Source: G963717155 sp963717155
Lineage (GTDB): Bacteria > Actinomycetota > Thermoleophilia > Gaiellales > JALYLC01
Direction: 5' to 3'
Length of the DNA: 64,000 nt
Assembly (NCBI GenBank): GCA_963717155.1
Contig: OY970326.1
Coordinates: 1,116,001-1,180,000, forward strand
This document shows positions 17,552 through 25,915 of the stretch, piece after piece. A model generated the notes under the pieces. The model was not told the origin of the DNA, did not search any database, and worked only from the letters and a program-made list of their open reading frames with translations. The number at the start of each line of letters is the position of its first letter. The first letter of the stretch is position 1. The position numbers and the translations under genes are program-made.

Positions 17552-19140
17552 CGCCGCAGATCCTCGTCGCCGAGCGCATCGCGCCGGCCGGTCTCGAGCT
17601 GCTGGCCGCGGCAGGCGATGTGGTCGACGGCACGACGCTCGACAGGGCCGGGCTGCTCGACGCGGTCGCCACCGCCGACGCGCTCGTCGTGCGCTCGGCA
17701 ACGCAGGTCGACGCCGAGCTGATCGCACGCGCGGACCAGCTGCGCGTGATCGGCCGGGCGGGAGTCGGAGTCGACAACGTCGACGTCGCGGCCGCAACCC
17801 GCCGCGGCATCCTCGTGTGCAACGCGCCGCAATCGAACATCGTCTCGGCCGCCGAGCACACGATCGCGCTCCTGCTCGCCGTCGCGCGCAACGTGCCACA
17901 GGCGCACGCCGCGCTCGTCGAGGGCCGCTGGGAGCGCTCGCGCTTCGGCGGCGTCGAGCTCGACGGGAAGACCCTCGGCGTGCTCGGATTCGGCCGCATC
18001 GGCCAGCTCGTCGCGGCACGCGCCCGCGGCCTCGGTATGCGGATCCTGGCGTACGACCCGCACGTGACGCGCGAGCGCTTCCGCGAGCTCGGCGTCGCGT
18101 CGGCTGCCTCGGTCGAGGAGGTCTACGAGTCGTCCGACTTCATCACGCTGCACCTGCCGCTGACCGCCGAGACCCACCACCTGATCTCGCACCACGCGCT
18201 CTCGCGCATGCGCCCGGGCGCCCGCCTGATCAACGCCGCGCGCGGGAGCCTGGTCGACACGGACGCGCTCGTCGAGGCCCTGCGCGACGGGCGCATCGAG
18301 GGGGCTGCACTCGACGTGTTCGAGGAGGAGCCCTTGCCGGCCGACTCGCCGCTGCTCGGGCTCGCGAACGTGGTCGTGACGCCCCACCTCGCGGCCTCCA
18401 CCCTGGAGGCGCAGGATCGCGCGGGCATCCAGGTCGCCGAGCAGGTCGCCGCGGCACTCAACGGTCGATCGGTGCTGAACGCGCTCAACATCCCGCAGGT
18501 CGGCGAGGAGGAGATGCTCGTCGTCGGGCCGTTCATCCCGCTCGCGGAGAAGCTCGGGCGGCTCGCGATGGGCCTCGCGCGCGACTCCGTCGAGCGCATC
18601 GAGGTCGCGACCGCCGGCGCGCTCGCCGGGCACGACACGCGGCTCCTGACGCTCGCTGCCCTTCGGGGCGCATTCGCGGGACTCGAGGAGGGCGTCAACC
18701 TCGTGAACGTGCGCGGGGTCGCCGAGAACCGCGGCATCGACGTCGCCGAGCAGCGGCGCGAGGGGTCGTCCGACTACCAGAACCTGCTCGCGGTGACCGC
18801 GCGTCACGGGAACGACGAGGCGACCGTGGTCGGCACCACGATGGGGCGCGACGGCCGCGCCTGGCTCGTCCGGGTGCTGCACTACGACGTCGAGCTCGAG
18901 CTCGATCCGCTGCTCCTGATCTTCGAGAACGACGACACGCCCGGCATGGTCGGTCGCATCGGGACGCTGCTCGGGCAGCACGACGTCAACATCTCGAACA
19001 TGCGCCTGTCGCGGTCGGGCCCGGGCGGCGACGCGATGATGGTGCTGTCGCTCGATGCAGAGCCCACGCAGGATGCGCTCGAGGGGCTGGCGGCGACGCC
19101 GGGTGTACGCGGTCGGCCCTGGCTGATCCGGCTCCCCTAG
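17548..19140 (+). CDS. serA: SerA, D-3-phosphoglycerate dehydrogenase
   Basis: A 530-residue long-form enzyme, the first step of serine synthesis (3-phosphoglycerate to phosphohydroxypyruvate, NAD+). The Rossmann motif VLGFGRIGQLVA lies near residue 145 and the catalytic part includes NAARGSLVDTDALVEAL and TPHLAASTLEAQ, with the active-site His in the latter. After about residue 315 comes an intervening domain, then a C-terminal ACT domain (about 455-530, DTPGMVGRIGTLLGQHDVNI), which usually gives serine feedback inhibition. ATG start at 17548 overlaps the upstream aminotransferase. The stop is followed by a 301-nt gap. Confidence 0.97.
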   Translation: MTPQILVAERIAPAGLELLAAAGDVVDGTTLDRAGLLDAVATADALVVRSATQVDAELIARADQLRVIGRAGVGVDNVDVAAATRRGILVCNAPQSNIVSAAEHTIALLLAVARNVPQAHAALVEGRWERSRFGGVELDGKTLGVLGFGRIGQLVAARARGLGMRILAYDPHVTRERFRELGVASAASVEEVYESSDFITLHLPLTAETHHLISHHALSRMRPGARLINAARGSLVDTDALVEALRDGRIEGAALDVFEEEPLPADSPLLGLANVVVTPHLAASTLEAQDRAGIQVAEQVAAALNGRSVLNALNIPQVGEEEMLVVGPFIPLAEKLGRLAMGLARDSVERIEVATAGALAGHDTRLLTLAALRGAFAGLEEGVNLVNVRGVAENRGIDVAEQRREGSSDYQNLLAVTARHGNDEATVVGTTMGRDGRAWLVRVLHYDVELELDPLLLIFENDDTPGMVGRIGTLLGQHDVNISNMRLSRSGPGGDAMMVLSLDAEPTQDALEGLAATPGVRGRPWLIRLP

Positions 19141-19361
19141 AGCTGCGAGTGCCGCGAGCGACTCCGCGATCGCCAGGAGCGGACCTCTCGGGTAGCGGGC
19201 CGGTCGGCGCATCGTGACCCCCCTTCGGGCGCACGGTCCACCGCAGTCGCTACGAGGCGTGGTGGCAGGGCGGCGGCCGCACAGAAAGACACAAACGCCA
19301 CTACGTCGATGCACGCTCGCGCGAGCATGCCGATCGGTTCGCCCACCACGGAGATGTCGCA

Positions 19362-19392
19362 GTGACACCCGCTGCTCGCCGGCCGGTACGAT
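19362..19392 (+). promoter_or_regulatory. Candidate promoter of ilvE in the 301-nt serA-ilvE gap
   Basis: GTGACA (19362-19367) and TACGAT (19387-19392) are spaced 19 nt and would give a leader of about 45 nt before the ilvE ATG. The rest of the gap (19141-19441) holds only short frames without a recognisable product and no classical Ile/Leu/Val-rich leader peptide. Confidence 0.35.
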
Positions 19393-19441
19393 TCGCCCAC
19401 ATCCCAAGCTCGACGAGTTCCCCCGACGAAGGGCCCGTGGC

Positions 19442-20368
19442 ATGCAGGAGACCGAGAAGATCTGGATGAACGGCGAGCTCGTGGACTGGTCCGAGGCGAA
19501 GATCCACGTCCTCAGCCACGGGCTCCACTACGGCTCCGGCGTGTTCGAGGGGATCCGCGCGTACGAGACCGACCGGGGGACGGGCGTGTTCCGACTGCGC
19601 GAGCACCTGCGGCGGCTTCAGCGGTCGGCAGAGGTCTACTACATGGAGCTGCCGTACTCGCTCGACGAGCTGCGCCAGGCGACCCACGACACGCTCGCGG
19701 CCAATGAGATCGGCTCGTGCTACGTGCGTCCGATCGCGTTCCGCGGCTACGGCGAGCTCGGAGTGAACCCGCTGAACTGCCCGGTCGACGTCGTGATCGC
19801 GGTCTGGCCGTGGGGCGCCTACCTCGGCGAGGAGGCGCTCGAGACCGGCGTGCGCGTCACCACCTCGTCGTGGCGCCGGATCGGTCCGAACACGGTGCCC
19901 GCCGCAGCCAAGGCGTCGGGGCAGTACCTGAACTCGCAGCTCGCGAAGATCGAGGCGCTCAAGGCCGGGTTCGACGAGGCCATCCTCCTGAACGAGCAGG
20001 GCTTCCTCGCAGACGGCTCTGGCGAGAACGTGTTCGTCGTGCGCGACGGAGTGCTGTCGACTCCGCCGACCACGTCGTCCTGCCTGCCGGGCATCACCCG
20101 CGACACGGTCATGCGCATCGCGCGTGACCTCGGCTACGAGGTCTTCGAGCGCGACGTCGTGCGGACCGATCTCTACCACGCGGACGAGGTGTTCTTCACG
20201 GGCACCGCCGCGGAGGTCACGCCGATCCGCTCGGTCGACGACCACGAGATCGGCCCCGGGCCGATCACGCGGAGGATCCAGGCCGAGTTCTTCGCCGTCA
20301 CGTCGGGCACCTCGCCGCTCTCGGACGAGTACCTCGACTTTCCGACCGTCGCGCCTGCGCGCTCGTGA
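19442..20368 (+). CDS. ilvE: IlvE, branched-chain amino acid aminotransferase
   Basis: A 308-residue class IV PLP enzyme catalysing the last step of Ile, Leu and Val synthesis. Landmarks: IWMNGELVDWSEAKIHVLSH at the start, HGLHYGSGVFEGIRAYET, CYVRPIAFRGYGELGVNPL, AAKASGQYLNSQLAKIEA with the cofactor lysine region, and FLADGSGENVFVVRDG. The ATG at 19442 gives the canonical N-terminus; upstream frame extension has no family resemblance. It overlaps the DegT-type gene by 4 bp. Citramalate synthase at 35.1 kb supplies isoleucine precursors for the same pathway. Confidence 0.96.
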   Translation: MQETEKIWMNGELVDWSEAKIHVLSHGLHYGSGVFEGIRAYETDRGTGVFRLREHLRRLQRSAEVYYMELPYSLDELRQATHDTLAANEIGSCYVRPIAFRGYGELGVNPLNCPVDVVIAVWPWGAYLGEEALETGVRVTTSSWRRIGPNTVPAAAKASGQYLNSQLAKIEALKAGFDEAILLNEQGFLADGSGENVFVVRDGVLSTPPTTSSCLPGITRDTVMRIARDLGYEVFERDVVRTDLYHADEVFFTGTAAEVTPIRSVDDHEIGPGPITRRIQAEFFAVTSGTSPLSDEYLDFPTVAPARS

Positions 20369-21492
20369 GCGCGGCGCCGACCCGCGTGATCGGGCTCTCG
20401 GCGCCCGACGTCGGAGCACGCGAGGAGGAGCTCGTGCTCGAGGCCCTGCGCTCGGGCACGCTCGGCCTCGGTCCGTTCCTGCGCCGCTTCGAGGGCGATT
20501 TCGCGTCGTTCGTCGGAACGCGCCACGCGACCGCGGTCTCGAGCGGAACGGCCGGGCTGCACCTGGCCGCGCTCCTCGCCGGGATCGGCCCGGGCGACGA
20601 GGTGATCACCTCGCCGACGAGCTTCGTCGCGTCGGCGAACTGCATCCTGTACGCACGGGCGACACCGGTCTTCGTGGACGTCGATCGCGAGACCCTGAAC
20701 ATCGACCCCGACGCCATCGAGGCTGCGATCACGCCCCGGACGCGGGCGATCCTCCCGGTGCACATCTTCGGCTACCCCTGCGCGATCGACCGCATCAACG
20801 AGATCGCACGGCGCAACGGGCTGGCAGTGGTCGAGGATGCCGCCGAGGCCGTCGGGACGATCGCGGCCGGTCGACGCGTCGGCTCGCACGGGAACCTCGC
20901 CGTGTTCGCCTTCTACCCGAACAAGCAGATCACGACGGGTGAGGGCGGCATGGTCACGACCGACGACGTCGACCTGCAGGCGAGCCTGCAGTCGCTCTCG
21001 AACCAGGGCCGCTCCGACAACGGCGAGTGGCTCGAGCACGACCGGCTCGGATACAACTATCGCCTCGACGAGATGTCGGCCGCGGTCGGCGTGGCGCAGC
21101 TCGAGCGAATCGACGCGATCCTCGCGGCGCGCGCGGCGGTCGCGGCGCGGTACGGCGAGCTGCTCGCCGACGTTCCGGGGGTCGGTCTGCCGACCCCCGA
21201 TGCGAACGGCGACGTGCGCTCGTGGTTCGTGTACGTGGTGAAGCTCGATCCGGAGATCGACCGCAACCTCGTGATGGCGAAACTGCGCGACCGTGGGGTT
21301 GCGAGCAAGCCGTACCTGCCCGTCGTCCACCTGCAGCCGTACTTCCGGGCGCTGGGCCACGGCGACGGAGAGTGCCCGGTCGCCGAGCACGCGGCGCGGC
21401 GGACGCTCGCGCTCCCGTTCCACACCCGGCTCGATCCGCGCGACCAGGAGCAAGTGGTGCAGACGCTCGCGGACGTGCTCGCCTCGATGTGA
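20365..21492 (+). CDS. DegT/DnrJ/EryC1/StrS-family aminotransferase
   Basis: A 375-residue PLP-dependent enzyme that typically transfers an amino group to a nucleotide-activated keto sugar. Seen are TAVSSGTAGLHLAALLAGIG, the cofactor motif VVEDAAEAVGT, and the Schiff-base lysine in FAFYPNKQITTGEGGM. Length is normal. The GTG start at 20365 overlaps ilvE (GTGA). No sugar dehydratase or glycosyltransferase is adjacent, so the substrate is unknown; it may feed envelope glycan synthesis encoded elsewhere. Confidence 0.93.
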   Translation: MSAAPTRVIGLSAPDVGAREEELVLEALRSGTLGLGPFLRRFEGDFASFVGTRHATAVSSGTAGLHLAALLAGIGPGDEVITSPTSFVASANCILYARATPVFVDVDRETLNIDPDAIEAAITPRTRAILPVHIFGYPCAIDRINEIARRNGLAVVEDAAEAVGTIAAGRRVGSHGNLAVFAFYPNKQITTGEGGMVTTDDVDLQASLQSLSNQGRSDNGEWLEHDRLGYNYRLDEMSAAVGVAQLERIDAILAARAAVAARYGELLADVPGVGLPTPDANGDVRSWFVYVVKLDPEIDRNLVMAKLRDRGVASKPYLPVVHLQPYFRALGHGDGECPVAEHAARRTLALPFHTRLDPRDQEQVVQTLADVLASM

Positions 21493-22072
21493 GCGACCGT
21501 TCTTCGCACGCGACGTGCACGTCGTCGCGCGCGAGATCATCGGTGCGCTCTTGACGGTCGACGGGGTCGGCGGCCTGGTGGTCGAGGTCGAGGCCTACCA
21601 GCAGGACGACCCCGCCTCGCACAGCTTCCCGGGCCCGACGAAGCGCAACGCCACGATGTTCGGACCGGCCGGCCGCGTCTACGTCTACCGCAGCTACGGG
21701 ATCCACTGGATGCTGAACCTCGTGTGCGGCCCCCGGCCCGGCCCCGCCTCGGCCGTGCTCGTGCGCGCGCTCGAGCCGACGATCGGCCTCGAGCTGATGC
21801 GCGAGCGGCGAGGCGGTGTGAGCGATCTCCTCTTGTGCAGCGGCCCGGGCCGCCTCGGGCAGGCACTCGGCGTGGGGCCGGAGCTGGACGGCGCGCGCGT
21901 GGGGGGTCCGCGGATCTCGGTCGTTCCACCGGACGGGCGCGCAGACGTGGTCACCGCACCGCGCGTCGGCATCACGCGTGCCGTCGAGCAGCCGTGGCGC
22001 TACCTCAGTAGGGACAGCCCGTACGCGAGTTCACCGCGACCTTGGGCCCGCCGGCCACGACCTCGAGCGTGA
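21489..22072 (+). CDS. 3-methyladenine DNA glycosylase (AAG/MPG family), start disrupted
   Basis: The MPG fold is clear: RPFFARDVHVVAREIIGALL, VVEVEAYQQDDPASHSF, GPTKRNATMFGPAGRVYVYR and GIHWMLNLVC, then GPGRLGQALGV and PRVGITRAVEQPWRY. The enzyme removes alkylated purines in base excision repair. The homologous frame, from about 21491, has no usable start. A GTG at 21489 overlapping the previous stop (the usual pattern here) is in a different frame, one base off. A single-base deletion soon after 21489 would join them; otherwise translation would begin at GTG 21515 and lose the FFAR segment. The 3' end overlaps the convergent PBP gene by 68 bp. Confidence 0.75.
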
Positions 22073-24557
22073 CGTCCGACCCGCGCGGCGCGTCGGCCAG
22101 CGGGCGCGGGCTCTGCAGGACGACGGCGCCCGCCTTCCCCGTCACGGGGCTGTGCGTGACGATCGGTCGCAGGCCCGTCACGCACAGGGCCGAGCGCGCC
22201 CGTGCCTCGCTCTTGCCGGTCACCTTGGGAACCGTGACGTGCAGCACCTTCCGCGCGACGTAGACGTGCACGATGCGGCCGACCTCGGCCGGCTGGGATG
22301 CGCCGGGCTCCTGCGCGACGACGCGTCCGGGCTTCTCGCCGGCGACGGTGGCGATCGTCGAGAGGCGCGGCACGAGCCCGCTCCGGTCGATCAGGCGTCT
22401 CGCGTTCTTCGGGTACATGCCGGTGAGGTCGGGCATCAGGACGATCGTCGCGCTGCAGCGCGAGTATGTACCGGGCACCTTGTCGAGCGCGAGCACCTCC
22501 GTGCGCGCGCGCGGGCACGATGACGTCGCACGAAGCCCGTTCGCCGTGTCGATCAGCACGGCCTCGGCCGCGGGCGGGGACGGCGGCTCGAACGACAGGA
22601 CCGGCTGCCCGGCGAGCGCGCGCTGTTCGAACAGCGACCAGATGATCGCCGGGATCGTGCCGCCGAACACCGGCGTGCCGTGGTACTGCTTGAGCATCGG
22701 AATCGCGTGGTTCACGTAGCCGACCCAGACCGCCGTGGCGAGCTGGGGTGTAGCGCCCGCGAACCAGGCATCCACGAAGTTCGAGGTCGTCCCGGTCTTG
22801 CCGAACGCCGGCCGCGGGAAGCCCTTGATCGTCTTCGCCGTGCCGTAGCGGATCACCGACTGCAGGATCGAGTCGATCTCGAGCGCGGTCTCGCGCGAGA
22901 CGACCTGTCTCGTGATGGGAGCGTTGTTGGCGATCACCTTGCCGTTCGCCGCGATGACCTTCGTGATCGAGATCGGGTCGGCCGAGGGGTCGTACTGCTC
23001 GCCGGGCTCGGGTGTGCGGAACGCGACCGAGCCGCCGATGCGCGCGCCTCCGTTCGCGAGCGTGGCGTACGCGTGGGCCATCTCGAGCGGCGAGACTCCG
23101 AGGCGGAGCGCGCCGAGTCCGATGGACGGGAGGGCATCGAGCGGGCTCGTGATGCCCATGGCGTGCGCCTCCTTGCGCACCGCCTCGGGTCCGACCCGCA
23201 TCGTCAGCTGCGCGTACACCGTGTTGTCCGAGAGCGTCGTCGCCGTGGAGATCGGGATCGTCCCGTTGTACTGCGGGGTGTCGTTCCGCACGACCCAGTA
23301 GTCGGTCCCGCCGAGCGGTATCACCTGGGGACGCGACTGGAACGTCGTCGAGGGCTGGATCCCGCGCTCGAGCGCCGCTGCGAGCACGAACGGCTTGAAC
23401 GACGAGCCCGGCTGCCGGCGTGCCTGCGTCGCGACGTCGAAGGGCTGGCGCGAGAAGTCACGGCCTCCGACGAGTGCCTTCACCTGCCCCGTGTGCGGAT
23501 CGATCGCGACGAGGGCACCGGCCGGGCCCCTGCGCTTGAGCGTCGTGTTCAGGGTGTGGCGCGCCTTCTTCTGCATCGCGAGGTCGATCGTCGTGTACAC
23601 CTTCAGTCCGCCTCCGAAGGTGCGCGCGCGCCCGAAGCGCGTGATCAGCTCGCGCTCGACGTACTGCGTGAAGTACGCGGCGATACCGCGGCTCGCGGCC
23701 GGCAGCCGCACCTTGTGTCCGGGCGGCAGCAGTGGCTTCCCGACGTCGAGCGCGTAGTCGACCGGCTTGAGCATCTTCTGCTGGAGCATGTTCGCGAGCA
23801 CCTCGTTGCGGCGTGCAAGCGCGGCCTTGGGGTGTCGAACCGGGTCGTAGTCGGTGGGCGCCCGCACGATGCCGGCGAGCAGCGCCGCCTGCCATGGCAG
23901 CAGCGAGCGCGCGTGGGTCCCGAAGTAGATCTGCGCGGCCTCCTCGACGCCGTAGGCGTGGTTTCCGAAGTACACGGTGTTCAGGTACTCGGTGAGGATG
24001 TGGTCCTTGCTCCAGCTCTTCTCGACCTGGGCCGCGAGCACGGCCTCGACGAGCTTGCGCTGGAGCGTGCGCTGCCCCTTGGTGTATACGTTCTTCACGA
24101 ACTGCTGCGTGATCGTCGAGCCGCCCTGCGTCCGCCCCGTCAGCAGGTCGACGGTGGCCGCGCGCGCGAGGCCGATCGGGTCGATCGCCCCGTGCTGGTA
24201 GAAGCGCTTGTCCTCGATCGCGACGATCGCCTGCTTCATGACCTTCGCGATCTGGTCGGACGGGACGAGCTTGCGATTCTCGTTGGGCGAGCGCAGGATC
24301 GCGAGCACGGTGTGGCCGTCGCCGGCGTAGATCACGCCGTTCGCGGTCGGGCGCGACCGGAACGCGTCGAGGTTCTGGACGTCCTGCGCGATCGCCGTCG
24401 CGAAGCCGTAGAACGCCGACACGATCGCGAGCGCGAACCACAGGAGGCCGAACACGATCCGGCGCGGCCAGCGACGGCGTGGGCGCTGCGCCGCCGAGGT
24501 TGCCGGAGACGAGAAGCGGAAGGGCGGCGGCGCCCCGGATGTCGATCGGCGTCTCAA
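22005..24557 (-). CDS. Class A penicillin-binding protein (PBP1A-type) with PASTA domains
   Basis: About 850 residues: a basic N-terminus, one membrane helix (IVFGLLWFALAIVSAFYGFA), a GT51 glycosyltransferase domain (AIEDKRFYQHGAIDPIGLAR, GGSTITQQFVKN) and a transpeptidase domain with SSFKPF (SxxK), SDNTVYAQL (SxN) and FGKTGTTSNFVDAWF (KTG). Two C-terminal PASTA repeats follow (from MPDLTGMYPKNARRLID and VPKVTGKSEARARSAL). It polymerises and cross-links peptidoglycan on the outer face. No ATG or GTG precedes the helix suitably; TTG 24557 is chosen because a -10-like element lies about 50 nt upstream. It is divergent from the nusA-like gene. Confidence 0.93.
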   Translation of the reverse strand: MRRRSTSGAPPPFRFSSPATSAAQRPRRRWPRRIVFGLLWFALAIVSAFYGFATAIAQDVQNLDAFRSRPTANGVIYAGDGHTVLAILRSPNENRKLVPSDQIAKVMKQAIVAIEDKRFYQHGAIDPIGLARAATVDLLTGRTQGGSTITQQFVKNVYTKGQRTLQRKLVEAVLAAQVEKSWSKDHILTEYLNTVYFGNHAYGVEEAAQIYFGTHARSLLPWQAALLAGIVRAPTDYDPVRHPKAALARRNEVLANMLQQKMLKPVDYALDVGKPLLPPGHKVRLPAASRGIAAYFTQYVERELITRFGRARTFGGGLKVYTTIDLAMQKKARHTLNTTLKRRGPAGALVAIDPHTGQVKALVGGRDFSRQPFDVATQARRQPGSSFKPFVLAAALERGIQPSTTFQSRPQVIPLGGTDYWVVRNDTPQYNGTIPISTATTLSDNTVYAQLTMRVGPEAVRKEAHAMGITSPLDALPSIGLGALRLGVSPLEMAHAYATLANGGARIGGSVAFRTPEPGEQYDPSADPISITKVIAANGKVIANNAPITRQVVSRETALEIDSILQSVIRYGTAKTIKGFPRPAFGKTGTTSNFVDAWFAGATPQLATAVWVGYVNHAIPMLKQYHGTPVFGGTIPAIIWSLFEQRALAGQPVLSFEPPSPPAAEAVLIDTANGLRATSSCPRARTEVLALDKVPGTYSRCSATIVLMPDLTGMYPKNARRLIDRSGLVPRLSTIATVAGEKPGRVVAQEPGASQPAEVGRIVHVYVARKVLHVTVPKVTGKSEARARSALCVTGLRPIVTHSPVTGKAGAVVLQSPRPLADAPRGSDVTLEVVAGGPKVAVNSRTGCPY

Positions 24558-24607
24558 CAGTACGGGTGGGCCGGCACGGGAGATCCGCAGGCCAGGGCCG
24601 GAACGCG

Positions 24608-24613
24608 AGTCTA
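24608..24613 (-). promoter_or_regulatory. Candidate -10 element for the PBP gene
   Basis: On the minus strand the hexamer reads TAGACT, a good actinobacterial -10, placing a transcript start near 24601 and upstream of the TTG start at 24557. No strong -35 is seen, which is common for actinobacterial promoters. Confidence 0.35.
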
Positions 24614-24723
24614 GCCGATGCCTCGAGTGGGTCCTCGGTGACAATGCCTGCACCTCCGATCGTCCTGGCGCTCGCCGCGCTTCGACGCGCACGAGCTGAT
24701 CGGCCCCCTCTGTCAGGACATTC

Positions 24724-25893
24724 ATGAGCGAGTTCGAGGATCTGTTCACCACGCTTCGCGCCGAGCGCGGCGTCAATCGAGCGTCCGTGATCGCAGCTGC
24801 CGAGGCTGCACTGCTCGCGGCGTACAAGACCGGGCCGCACGCGAACGACTACGCACGGGCGATCTTCGATCCCGATGCCGACTCGATGATGATCCAGCGC
24901 CTTCGCGACCTGCACGCGGGCGAGCTTCCGCGTCCCGGGATCGACGTCGTGGACGGCCCGAACGGCCGTGAGATCGCCGTCGTGCAGTGGGACGAGCTGC
25001 CGCCCGAGGAGTCGGAGACGATCGTGCTCGATGCGCAGCGCTTCGGCCGCGTGGCCGCGAACGCCGCGAAGGAGGCCCTTCTCCACGACGTGCGAGGCTC
25101 GTCGCAGCGGGTCGTCTACGGCCGCTACCGGAACCGCGTCGGCGAGGTCGCCGAGGGTGTCGTCGAGGAGACGCTCACGTCTGGCGTGCTCGTGAAGCTC
25201 GAGGACGCGGAGGCGATCATCCCCTCCTCCGGACGGCTGCCGGGTCCCGCTCCCCGCCGGGGCGATCGCATCGCCGCGGTCATCACGCACGTCGCCGAGC
25301 AGTCGTCGGGCGCCCAGATCACCCTGTCCCAGACCGATCCGGGCTTCGTCAAGGCGATCTTCGCCGGCGAGATCAGCGAGGTGCGGGACGGTCGGATCGA
25401 GCTTGTCCGCGTCGCCCGCGTTCCCGGCGTGCGCACGAAGGTCGCCGTCGCGACACGCAGCGACGAGCGTGGCGCGGCGTCGCCGGTCGGCATCTGCGTC
25501 GGCGAGCGCGGCTCGCGCATCCGCCTGATGCGAGATCTGCTCGGCGAGGAGATCGACCTGCTCGCGTACGACCCGAACCCGCTCGCGTTCGTCGCGGCGG
25601 CGTTGCACCCCGCGCGGCCGCGCCGGGTCGAGCAGACCGACGACGGCTTCGTGGCGATCCTCTCCGAGGAGGAGCGGGCGAACGTCGCAGGCGCCGACGG
25701 GCTGGGCCTCAAGCTCGCGTCCGCGCTGGTCGGCTCGCCGATCGAGCTGCGCATCGACGCCCCCGTCGTCGACGACGACGGGCGGCCCGAGGCGGTCGAG
25801 GGCACCTGCGCGTTCATCCGTCCGAACAACCGCCAGTGCGTGAACGTGGCGGAGCCGGGCTCGCGCTTCTGCGGGCTCCCTTCGCACCACTGA
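24724..25893 (+). CDS. NusA-like transcription factor with Cys/His tail
   Basis: A 389-residue protein with the NusA layout: an N-terminal RNAP-binding domain (1-125), S1 domain (about 133-203, EGVVEETLTSGVLVKLEDAE), KH1 (about 225-300) with the signature SPVGICVGERGSRI (253-266) and KH2 (301-345). NusA modulates pausing, termination and rRNA antitermination. The N-domain is diverged, with an extra segment (GPHANDYARAIFDPDADSM). The protein ends in a tail with C362, C372, C383 and H388/H389, spaced like a small zinc site. It lacks the usual rimP/infB neighbours. It may be the sole NusA or a paralogue. ATG start at 24724; divergent from the PBP gene. Confidence 0.85.
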   Translation: MSEFEDLFTTLRAERGVNRASVIAAAEAALLAAYKTGPHANDYARAIFDPDADSMMIQRLRDLHAGELPRPGIDVVDGPNGREIAVVQWDELPPEESETIVLDAQRFGRVAANAAKEALLHDVRGSSQRVVYGRYRNRVGEVAEGVVEETLTSGVLVKLEDAEAIIPSSGRLPGPAPRRGDRIAAVITHVAEQSSGAQITLSQTDPGFVKAIFAGEISEVRDGRIELVRVARVPGVRTKVAVATRSDERGAASPVGICVGERGSRIRLMRDLLGEEIDLLAYDPNPLAFVAAALHPARPRRVEQTDDGFVAILSEEERANVAGADGLGLKLASALVGSPIELRIDAPVVDDDGRPEAVEGTCAFIRPNNRQCVNVAEPGSRFCGLPSHH

Positions 25894-25915
25894 CCCGCTG
25901 GTATCCTCGCCCGCC

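Noticed and set aside
19137..19400. 87-residue minus-strand frame in the serA-ilvE gap
   Set aside because: It has a hydrophobic stretch but no ribosome-binding site and mixed third-position bases; it also overlaps the serA stop.
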